A DNA stretch of 13,284 nt, from contig CAZQNW010000029.1 in assembly GCA_964595035.1 (NCBI GenBank), forward strand, positions 1 to 13,284, written 5' to 3'. This DNA comes from JAKASV01 sp964595035. GTDB taxonomy: Bacteria; Babelota; Babeliae; Babelales; Vermiphilaceae. The position numbers were made by a program, and so were the translations under genes. Below the pieces are notes generated by a model that searched no databases, was not told where the DNA came from, and saw nothing but the letters and a program-made list of their open reading frames with translations. Positions 6,839 through 13,284 of the stretch are shown here, in pieces; position 1 is the stretch's first letter, and each line of letters begins with the position of its first letter.

Positions 6839-7223
6839 TGTGTTTTCCTATTATTATTGTTGGTATACAATATATTTCATTATGACCATCTTGAGCACAC
6901 AACACAGAAATTGCGGCAACTTTCGTACGAGCAGCATTCTTAAGTACAAGATGATCAGGTGCCGCGTATAAAGAAGGTTCAGAAACAGAGTACACAATAA
7001 TTTTTGCATCATTATTACAAATTGAAATATTTCTATCCATTAAATCAGACGAGTTATCCAAAATTTCTTCAATATGATCAATGCAAGACATAAGCTTGAG
7101 AGCATAGGCCTGCAACGTAAGCCCTTGCACCTGACAACGCATAAAAGATACAATACATACCGTAATAATCATAAACGATATAAGGGCCTCAATTAAAATA
7201 AACCCAGCATTGCTATATGCCAT
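6831..7223 (-). CDS. Minor pseudopilin (PilV/GspI-like)
   Basis: A 130-residue prepilin with leader MAYSNAG and hydrophobic stalk FILIEALISFMIITVCIVSF; cleavage is expected after Gly7, with Glu12 at +5. The EALIS pattern and small size are typical of GspI/PilV subunits. The globular part is short and has scattered cysteines (C42, C68, C108). ATG at 7221-7223 has AAGGA (7229-7233) at 5 nt. It is the first gene of a three-gene operon with overlaps of 8 and 4 bases. It is divergent from the secreted-protein gene at 7363. The product would sit in the inner membrane until assembled into a pseudopilus or pilus tip complex. Confidence 0.85.
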   Translation of the reverse strand: MAYSNAGFILIEALISFMIITVCIVSFMRCQVQGLTLQAYALKLMSCIDHIEEILDNSSDLMDRNISICNNDAKIIVYSVSEPSLYAAPDHLVLKNAARTKVAAISVLCAQDGHNEIYCIPTIIIGKHSE

Positions 7224-7256
7224 TATCTTCCTTCTTACAAAGAGCCTTTAACGTGG

Positions 7257-7285
7257 TTGCTTTAGGTTATATCAACTGATATACT
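7257..7285 (+). promoter_or_regulatory. Sigma70-type promoter of the 567-aa secreted protein gene
   Basis: TTGCTT (7257-7262), a 17-nt spacer and TATACT (7280-7285). Transcription would begin near 7292, leaving a leader of about 70 nt that contains the palindrome at 7336-7350 and the GAAAGG ribosome site (7351-7356). Confidence 0.55.
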
Positions 7286-7307
7286 ATTTATATATACTAC
7301 TAATCAA
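7278..7307 (-). promoter_or_regulatory. Candidate divergent promoter of the pseudopilin operon
   Basis: Minus-strand TTGATT (7302-7307), an 18-nt spacer and TATATC (7278-7283). Its -10 overlaps the -10 of the plus-strand promoter, so the two would compete for polymerase. The region is AT-rich, so chance matches are likely. Confidence 0.3.
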
Positions 7308-7335
7308 TAACACCTACTGGAATCAATAATGTTAT

Positions 7336-7350
7336 ATTACACTGTGTAAT
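7336..7350. promoter_or_regulatory. Operator-like palindrome, copy 1
   Basis: ATTACACTGTGTAAT is a perfect 7-bp inverted repeat around one central base. It lies just before the Shine-Dalgarno sequence of the gene at 7363. The inner 13 bases match the copy at 10482-10496 in 12 positions. It may be a transcription factor site acting downstream of the start point, or a small hairpin in the leader RNA. Confidence 0.5.
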
Positions 7351-7362
7351 GAAAGGCGAATC

Positions 7363-9066
7363 ATGAATAACTCAACCATAATACTTTCAGCTTTATTAGG
7401 AATTTTGTGTAGCATCATGAGCTTTGCTGCTCAACCGACTACAGCTCCTCTTGCCGGGAATGATATTCAATTAAGCGCTGAAGAACAAATGCTTTTAGCT
7501 CAAGAATTCGACAATATGATTGATGAAATGACTAAAGGTATGTCTGAAGAAGAAAAAAACAAATTCATTAATGACATTGTCGATGAAGTCGAGAAAATAA
7601 GCAATATGAGTGAAGAGCAATTTACCAATTACGTTAACAAGCTCGAAGCTGATATGAAAACATACGGCTTGCTACCTGACCAACCGACAGAAATTCCAAC
7701 TGTTCAACCAGCTCCTTCAGAACCGGCTGCAAAACCAGTTGAAGTTCCGCATAAAACAGAAACTAAAAAACCATCTCGCGACATGGTTCCCGCAATTGAT
7801 GGAATTATCAAACACCTTGACAGCTTAATACAAAAGTCGAATCAATTTGTCGAAATGGCTGCCGACTTTAGCAAATGGGGAGAAAAAGGCAAATTGCGTG
7901 GCTGGAATCCAACAATGACATGGCCTATATTCAAAGAAAAAATAGATACATTAAAAAATACTTTTGCAACTATCAAAAGTTTGGATCCAAAAACAGCAAA
8001 GCCTAAATACTTGGCAGACTTAACAGCTCATGAAACATTATGCAATAACATTAATCAGTTTAAAACTGTTTTGGAAAAACATGAACCCAAAATACAAGTA
8101 CCTTCGTTTGGGTTAAAGGCAATAAGCGAGGACAGCAAAAATGCTTTTATCGAAACCATCAATGATTGCTTGGAGGCATTACTCGCACTTAACATGCAAT
8201 CAGAGTTGGAAAAGATAATAGCTAAATATGAACCTACCGCTAAAAAAATAAAAGAAGCGGAAGAAAAAGCACAACAAGCTGCACTCGAAGCCAGCAAACG
8301 ACGTCCTGCTACACCAGCTCCAATGCGAACGACGGTTCGTTATGGTGAAGAACAAGGATATTATGAATTCGGTGGTGTTCAGGAAAAATCGCCTTCTTCA
8401 TATGCTCCCTATAGCTCTCCGTTATATGGCCAAACGCCAGGGTATACTCCGGAAAAGAAAGAAGCTCAACCGAGTGGATCCGGAAAAGCACAGGAAAGTC
8501 CTAAGGATACTCCAACAAAAAAAGAAGTTCCAATGGGCCCTGCAAGCAAAAAAGAAGATGTAAAAGAAACTGAAACGACAAAGAAAATCGAACAAAAATA
8601 TATCGATTTTTCAGTTGATATTGACCAGGCATTTGAATTTTTAGATGGTATTGAAGACAGCGTACGTAAACATATAAAATCAAACAACCCATCAGAGATT
8701 GAAAAATTAACCTCTGATATTAAAGCTTTAACCAATTATCTTAACACCGCTAAAAAATCAGCAAGTGCTGCCCGCACATCTATCTCAAGCTTAGACAAAG
8801 GTATTCATAAAGATAAGTGGATAAAAAACTTCCAAAGCTATTGGAACAAATATCGCAATGACTTTATCAACCTTCGCGACTTTTTTGCACAAACTCAGAT
8901 TCCTACACCAGCTGCTCAACAGGCAAAAGGTGAACAAGCTGATAAATTAAATATCGAAAGAGAAAAACTTCAGGATGCTATGCGTGAATATTCAATTTCA
9001 ACGAATAGCCTTAATACAACCATTCAGGAAATATCTACTCCAACTGTACATCGTAGAAGAAGATAA
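7363..9066 (+). CDS. Secreted helical Pro/Lys-rich protein of unknown function
   Basis: A 567-residue protein I do not recognise. A signal peptide covers residues 1-22/23, with hydrophobic ILSALLGILCSIMSFA and a likely cut near SFA-AQ. An acidic helical segment follows (35-105), then a Pro-rich linker (106-140), a helical module (141-310, including WGEKGKLRGWNPTMTW), a long low-complexity linker rich in Pro, Lys, Ser, Tyr and Gly (311-410) and a second helical module (411-555). The protein ends in RRRR. There are no catalytic motifs and no membrane segment after the signal peptide. ATG at 7363 has GAAAGG at 6 nt. The two helical modules joined by a flexible linker suggest a binding or scaffold role outside the cytoplasm; this is inference. 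It may share regulation with the protease gene at 9141-10424 through a common palindrome. Confidence 0.9.
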   Translation: MNNSTIILSALLGILCSIMSFAAQPTTAPLAGNDIQLSAEEQMLLAQEFDNMIDEMTKGMSEEEKNKFINDIVDEVEKISNMSEEQFTNYVNKLEADMKTYGLLPDQPTEIPTVQPAPSEPAAKPVEVPHKTETKKPSRDMVPAIDGIIKHLDSLIQKSNQFVEMAADFSKWGEKGKLRGWNPTMTWPIFKEKIDTLKNTFATIKSLDPKTAKPKYLADLTAHETLCNNINQFKTVLEKHEPKIQVPSFGLKAISEDSKNAFIETINDCLEALLALNMQSELEKIIAKYEPTAKKIKEAEEKAQQAALEASKRRPATPAPMRTTVRYGEEQGYYEFGGVQEKSPSSYAPYSSPLYGQTPGYTPEKKEAQPSGSGKAQESPKDTPTKKEVPMGPASKKEDVKETETTKKIEQKYIDFSVDIDQAFEFLDGIEDSVRKHIKSNNPSEIEKLTSDIKALTNYLNTAKKSASAARTSISSLDKGIHKDKWIKNFQSYWNKYRNDFINLRDFFAQTQIPTPAAQQAKGEQADKLNIEREKLQDAMREYSISTNSLNTTIQEISTPTVHRRRR

Positions 9067-9096
9067 ACATTGTAAGATGTATTGAACTTTATACAG

Positions 9097-9127
9097 AACA
9101 TGGCTCTGTTATTTACAGAGCCATGTT
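9097..9127. terminator. Bidirectional hairpin terminator between convergent genes
   Basis: AACATGGCTCTG (9097-9108) pairs perfectly with CAGAGCCATGTT (9116-9127) around a 7-nt loop. It lies 30 bases after the secreted-protein stop and 13 bases after the protease stop, and can serve both. T-runs are short on both sides, but the stem is strong. Confidence 0.75.
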
Positions 9128-9140
9128 TACTTGCAAAAAT

Positions 9141-10424
9141 TTATAATCTATTTTCTTTAACAAAATTAAGCCATAACGATTCTTGCGCAAATAATGTTGG
9201 TACATATGACTTATCAATAGCAGATGCCGGGTGCGATACATCAAGATAATAAATTGAAATACCCTGAGCTTTGCTATCAAGCAACCCGACTGCTTGTGCG
9301 CATACGCTCTTTGTAATCAAAGCCTTTCCATGCTCAAGAACTTTTGCAAGTCTGTCTAAAGCTTGCACATAAGAAGTATTAGCTTTGGCATTTTCACGAA
9401 TTACGGTTACATATTTTAACACATAACTGTAAAAATTGTGTACATCAATAAAATCGGCTGTCGCAAAAGAAAGAGCCGATTGGCGAGCTTTAATAATAAT
9501 ATGCGAAATTGCATTACGATCAAACTTCTTGCATGCGGCAACAGCTAAAACAAAATTATCAATATTTTCTTTTAATGCATCAATATAATGCATATCGAAA
9601 GCTGAAATTGTATAATCAGTCTCACCCTTATCATCATAATATGATTTGTACGCATGCACTAAAAGCTCAGCAAATGCACGATCATCAAATGATATTGGAT
9701 CTTGCGTTAATGGGTTCAAAATGCGATCATAGGCATAACCTGTTCCTTGTTCAATCTGCTCTGAAGCAACCATATACGACGCCAACCCTTTTATCTGATA
9801 CGAAACTTCTATCATGGCCATCAAACATGCATCCATTGCCAACACATCTATTGGATGCCCTAAAATATCTGTTATTTTTGCAAACGCACGCCTTAATGCT
9901 TGATTCGATAAGAAACTATGCTGTGAATCATCATAAAGAATTCCCCTATCATCTGGAAATGAAAGACCCGGAATTTGAATCCATGAATGTAAAAATGATA
10001 TTCCTGCTTTAATATCTTGTATGCCACTGCCATGATTCCATAAAATCCATGCATATTTTTTTGCAGGATAGTTATCTTTTACCCACCGGGCACAATCAAC
10101 AAGCTCACGTTCAGGGTCGAGCCCCATTTCTATATTTAATGAACCAACGTCAATTTTATTACCTTTTAAAATTTTATAGCGCCATGTTTTATTGTTCTCC
10201 GGCTGATCCCACTGAACCAAAACATTAACCTGCGATGAATCTTTGACAATGCCTTGCTGCATCTGCTTAATATTATAATCCGCAAAAGAAGATAAATTAT
10301 TATCTGCCTGCATATATACAATAATGGTCCATTCAGCTAATGTTCGAGCCTCCGCTGCATATAGACCAATATTCATACCAAGAGCAATAATAAACAACTT
10401 CTTTAATAGACACTGCATCTTCAT
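9141..10424 (-). CDS. Secreted clostripain-family (C11) cysteine peptidase
   Basis: A 427-residue protein. The signal peptide is about 1-24 (KK, hydrophobic FIIALGMNIG, then LYAAEA). The C11 core starts at EWTIIVYMQADNNLSSFA (31-48). The catalytic dyad is visible: His131 in ILWNHGSG and Cys200 in LAMDACLMAMIEVSYQ, both with family-typical flanks. VASEQIEQGTGYAY (219-232) is also typical. C11 enzymes cleave after Arg or Lys and are often activated by self-cleavage; I cannot see the activation site with confidence. The remainder (240-427) is helical and matches the C-terminal half common in the family. ATG at 10422-10424 has AAGGAGA at 6 nt. It would act in the periplasm or outside the cell. 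Its promoter carries a palindrome across the spacer, which suggests repression. Confidence 0.92.
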   Translation of the reverse strand: MKMQCLLKKLFIIALGMNIGLYAAEARTLAEWTIIVYMQADNNLSSFADYNIKQMQQGIVKDSSQVNVLVQWDQPENNKTWRYKILKGNKIDVGSLNIEMGLDPERELVDCARWVKDNYPAKKYAWILWNHGSGIQDIKAGISFLHSWIQIPGLSFPDDRGILYDDSQHSFLSNQALRRAFAKITDILGHPIDVLAMDACLMAMIEVSYQIKGLASYMVASEQIEQGTGYAYDRILNPLTQDPISFDDRAFAELLVHAYKSYYDDKGETDYTISAFDMHYIDALKENIDNFVLAVAACKKFDRNAISHIIIKARQSALSFATADFIDVHNFYSYVLKYVTVIRENAKANTSYVQALDRLAKVLEHGKALITKSVCAQAVGLLDSKAQGISIYYLDVSHPASAIDKSYVPTLFAQESLWLNFVKENRL

Positions 10425-10471
10425 ACCAACTCTCCTTGAAAGATATGCTTTAATACATCCAACAAGTACAT

Positions 10472-10500
10472 ATATTAAATTTTTACACTATGTAAATCAA
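10472..10500 (-). promoter_or_regulatory. Sigma70-type promoter of the C11 peptidase gene
   Basis: Minus-strand TTGATT (10495-10500), a 17-nt spacer and TAATAT (10472-10477), giving a leader of about 40 nt. The palindrome at 10482-10496 fills most of the spacer and touches the -35. Confidence 0.55.
10482..10496. promoter_or_regulatory. Operator-like palindrome, copy 2
   Basis: TTTACACTATGTAAA is a 6-bp inverted repeat with a 3-base centre, nearly identical to copy 1 at 7336-7350. Its place between -35 and -10 is classic for a repressor site. Confidence 0.55.
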
Positions 10501-10515
10501 TATATGTGTATTTAT

Positions 10516-13284
10516 TTATTTTTTCTTTGATACAATAATTGAACAACGCTTACATAGACCATGCGGCTCATCTGATTCTTCCCATTGCCAGCAGCGTGGG
10601 CACTTTACTCCACGCGCAGTTTCAACTAACGCATAAAGACCTGCCAAAACTGTTGACTCCAGATCTTTTTTGTCCTGAATAATATCGACCTGAGATACAA
10701 TAAGCAATTCTTTCAAAAAATCTTGCGCTGTTTGGCTCTTAAGAGCTTTAAGTAGATCATTAAATAACCCCAAGGTTTCATTATCAGGATCCATGTATAA
10801 AGTAATGCGAGCTTCAAGAGAATGTTTTATAAGACCCTTCTCACGTTGCGCTTCAATAGCTTTAAGCAACGCTGCTCGAACCATATGCACAACGCCCCAT
10901 GCCTCTTCTTGCTTTATCATATAACTGTTTTTTGTAATATTATCCAACGCATGAATAGGCTGAATCTGACGTCCTAATGATTCAAATAGATCTTTTTCAA
11001 CTTTTTTAGCTTCAGAATTACCTAATACCTCCCAAGGGCTAGGAATAATGCTGAATTTTTGAAGATGAATAGATTCTTTTTTGTTCTTTTGGTATAAGTC
11101 AGACAATTGTTCAGCTGTAATGGATAATATAGGTGCCATAAGACGAGTAAGTGTATCTAAAATATACCAACATACTGTTTGAGCTGATCTACGCTCCAAG
11201 CCATCTGCTTTTTCGACATATAGGCGATCTTTTATAATATCCAAATAAAATGCGCTGAGATCTCCTGAACAATAATTGGCAAATGCATGAAAAACATTTG
11301 AATATTCATGTGCTTGGTAGGCTTGAAGTACCGAGCGACTAAATTCATGCAACTGTTGCAATGCATACACATCTATTGCGCGCATATCAGACAATCCAAC
11401 CTTATCATGCTCACTGTCAAAATCATATAAATTCGACAATAAAAAGCGCGCAGTATTACGAATCTTTCTAAATACTTCTTGTGCATTATTCATTGAGGTA
11501 TCGGATACAACAATATCGCCGGAACAATCAACACTCGCAACCCATAACCTGAGACCGTCAACGCCAAGTTTTTCTATCATATGCGCGGGAGATATGACAT
11601 TACCAAGAGACTTGGACATCTTGCGACCCTTGTCATCCACGGTAAATCCATGGGTCAGTATTGCTTTCATACAGGGAGCTTCTTCCAACACCATGCTTGT
11701 CAGTAATGAACTTTGAAACCAACCACGATATTGATCTTGTGCCTCAATATATATATCCGCAGGAAAATCCAGTTCTTTATTATTTTTCAATACAGCATAA
11801 TGGCTGATACCGGAATCGAACCATACATCCAATGTATCGCGTTCTTTTTTCCAATTGCGTGCTGAACATTGAGGACAAGCAAAATCATCCGACACGAGAT
11901 CTTCAATTTTTAATGTATCCCAACATTCAATACCTGATTTTTCAATATGCTTGGCTACTTTTTCGATAAGCTCTGGCGTGTAATAAGCATAATCGCAATC
12001 CACACAAATCAATGCCGGGATTGGTACGCCCCATACNNNNNNNNNNNNNNNNNNNNNNNNNNNNNNNNNNNNNNNNNNNNNNNNNNNNNNNNNNNNNNNN
12101 NNNNNNNNNNNNNNNNNNNNNNNNNNNNNNNNNNNNAGTTTTGACAATACCCATCCTTGCCCATCAGCAAGGCTCATCCCTTCCAACTCAGCAGGAATAA
12201 TTCCTTTATCATATTTCCCATCAGGAGTTATCGGAGAAAATATTTCTAAATTATTACGAACAGCCGCATCATAGTCGGCAGGCCCACAGCCTGGAGCACA
12301 ATGTACAAATGCAGTTCCCTCGTCTAATGATACAGACATATCATGTATAACAGGTACAGTAAGACCATCAATAAACGGATGTAATGCTCGTGCCTTTGAA
12401 AATACTAAAGCATCAGAAACTATTTCAGCAACAACATTTTTCTCAATTTTTAACTGCTCACAAACAGAATCGGCAAGCTGTTTGCCAAGTACTAAATATT
12501 TCGATCCGGCATCTACAACTACATAAGAAGCTCCGGGACGCGATAGCACCGCTCTATTTAAAGGCAACGTCCAAGGAGTTGTCGTCCATATTAATAGACT
12601 TATTTGTTTGTCAGTTAACGCCGGAAACAAATTTTTGGCAACCGATGGCTCTAATCCAAAAAGAACATAAATTGACGGATCTTTACGATCTTGATATTCA
12701 ATCTCTGCTGAAGCAAGAACAGTTTGACAATACGCACACCAAGGTACAGCCTTGTTTTTTCGTTCAATATATTCTTTCGAAACAAATTCACCAAACGCCC
12801 GTGTAATTGATGCTTCGTATGAGTAATTCATAGTCAAATATGGATGATCCCAATCCATAAATACACCAATATCTTTAAATTCTTGGCGCTGAATGTTAAC
12901 CCACGATAGCGCGTATTCACGACACTTCTTTTTCAACTCTTGTGCAGTCGCTTCAGGATTGTCTTGACTCACCTTAAATTCGATAGGCAACCCGTGACAG
13001 TCCCAACCCGGGGTTACCGGCACATGTTTGCCAAACATACGTTGTGATTTTGTCGTTATATCTTTTTCAATTTTATTAAACGCATGGCCAACATGAATAT
13101 GACCATTAGCATAAGGAGGACCATCATGCAAAATATACTTAGGGCAACCCTTATGAGCATTGAATGTTTTTGTATAAATATCTTCCTGCCCCCAGCGTTG
13201 GATCATTGCAGGGTCATCAACTTTCGTATGTGCTCGAATAGGAAAATCCGTAGTAGGTAAATTTAACGTATCTTTAAAACTCAC
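10516..13284 (-). CDS. ileS: Isoleucyl-tRNA synthetase, interrupted by an assembly gap
   Basis: IleRS charges tRNA-Ile and hydrolyses mischarged valine. Class I signatures are present: HVGH (residues 64-67) after ILHDGPPYANG, and KMSKS at bases 11608-11622. The CP1 editing domain has WTTTPWTLP (233-241), His328 and Asp337, but the usual histidine of the APGHG motif is Cys333. After the gap there is a CxxC...CxxC zinc-knuckle insertion (CVDC and CPQC), then DTLDVWFDSG, the anticodon-binding domain, and a C-terminal zinc finger (CPRCW...CKRC). The frame reaches the right edge at a GTG (13282-13284). SFKDTLNLPTTDFP is the normal IleRS N-terminus, so this GTG or a codon just outside is the start; the ribosome site is not visible. 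Residues 383 to about 465 are lost in the N-run. Confidence 0.95.
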   Translation of the reverse strand: MSFKDTLNLPTTDFPIRAHTKVDDPAMIQRWGQEDIYTKTFNAHKGCPKYILHDGPPYANGHIHVGHAFNKIEKDITTKSQRMFGKHVPVTPGWDCHGLPIEFKVSQDNPEATAQELKKKCREYALSWVNIQRQEFKDIGVFMDWDHPYLTMNYSYEASITRAFGEFVSKEYIERKNKAVPWCAYCQTVLASAEIEYQDRKDPSIYVLFGLEPSVAKNLFPALTDKQISLLIWTTTPWTLPLNRAVLSRPGASYVVVDAGSKYLVLGKQLADSVCEQLKIEKNVVAEIVSDALVFSKARALHPFIDGLTVPVIHDMSVSLDEGTAFVHCAPGCGPADYDAAVRNNLEIFSPITPDGKYDKGIIPAELEGMSLADGQGWVLSKXXXXXXXXXXXXXXXXXXXXXXXXXXXXXXXXXXVWGVPIPALICVDCDYAYYTPELIEKVAKHIEKSGIECWDTLKIEDLVSDDFACPQCSARNWKKERDTLDVWFDSGISHYAVLKNNKELDFPADIYIEAQDQYRGWFQSSLLTSMVLEEAPCMKAILTHGFTVDDKGRKMSKSLGNVISPAHMIEKLGVDGLRLWVASVDCSGDIVVSDTSMNNAQEVFRKIRNTARFLLSNLYDFDSEHDKVGLSDMRAIDVYALQQLHEFSRSVLQAYQAHEYSNVFHAFANYCSGDLSAFYLDIIKDRLYVEKADGLERRSAQTVCWYILDTLTRLMAPILSITAEQLSDLYQKNKKESIHLQKFSIIPSPWEVLGNSEAKKVEKDLFESLGRQIQPIHALDNITKNSYMIKQEEAWGVVHMVRAALLKAIEAQREKGLIKHSLEARITLYMDPDNETLGLFNDLLKALKSQTAQDFLKELLIVSQVDIIQDKKDLESTVLAGLYALVETARGVKCPRCWQWEESDEPHGLCKRCSIIVSKKK
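12037..12136. other. Assembly gap of 100 N inside ileS
   Basis: Exactly 100 undetermined bases, a conventional placeholder length. The coding frame happens to stay open across it, but the flanking IleRS motifs suggest that more than 100 bases are missing. Confidence 0.95.

Noticed and set aside
8342..8735. Several overlapping open frames on both strands inside the secreted-protein gene
   Set aside because: The low-complexity Lys/Pro linker creates open alternative frames; none has a supporting ribosome site or recognisable product.
9509..10012. Plus-strand open frame of 167 codons opposite the peptidase gene
   Set aside because: It is antisense to a clear C11 peptidase and its His/Gln/Leu-rich translation looks like a shadow frame.
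12384..12806. Plus-strand open frame of 140 codons opposite ileS
   Set aside because: It is antisense to well-conserved IleRS sequence and is His/Gln-rich, typical of a shadow frame.

Overview
The window is AT-rich, densely packed bacterial DNA, with housekeeping genes lying among genes for exported and repeat-containing proteins. An ankyrin-like/LRR protein, several signal-peptide proteins without an obvious family, a clostripain-type protease and a small type IV pilus/type II secretion pseudopilin set together suggest a host-associated or intracellular bacterium. Candidatus Dependentiae (TM6) or a similar amoeba-associated lineage fits best, but this is inference from gene content; there is no rRNA or other phylogenetic marker I could use without a search.

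Layout. Bases 1-1733 (+) hold the C-terminal part of a large ankyrin-like/LRR protein whose start lies off the left edge. A short convergent gap with two strong hairpins follows, then a 165-residue unrecognised protein on the minus strand (1812-2309) that looks like a RecA-type fold with a ruined P-loop. Next comes a minus-strand housekeeping operon, rplI (bL9) - dnaB (replicative helicase) - ruvC (Holliday junction resolvase), transcribed from about 5000 down to about 2400. The start codons of dnaB and ruvC are better placed slightly inside the longest open frames, judged by Shine-Dalgarno spacing. Upstream of rplI is a minus-strand exported protein (5060-5782) with a C-terminal J-domain-like segment in which HPD is replaced by NPE. 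Three overlapping minus-strand genes (7223 down to 5886) encode two pseudopilins with GF-x-LIE signals and a third membrane-anchored protein in the PilX/GspK position.

At 7224-7362 transcription diverges. The plus-strand gene 7363-9066 encodes a 567-residue secreted, helical, Pro/Lys-rich protein and ends at a bidirectional hairpin terminator. Facing it is a secreted C11 (clostripain) cysteine peptidase (9141-10424, minus). Beyond that is ileS (10516-13284, minus), which starts at or just beyond the right edge and is interrupted by a 100-N assembly gap.

Main results: (1) a nearly identical 15-bp palindrome, core TTACACTrTGTAA, lies just ahead of the 567-residue secreted protein gene and inside the spacer of the protease promoter, suggesting one regulator controls both exported products; (2) the exported protein with a J-like domain lacking HPD; (3) the RecA-like protein with a degenerate P-loop beside the dnaB-ruvC operon; (4) the compact I/J/K-type pseudopilin operon. 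I saw no tRNA, rRNA, CRISPR array, insertion sequence or phage gene. No stretch over 300 bases lacks a gene.
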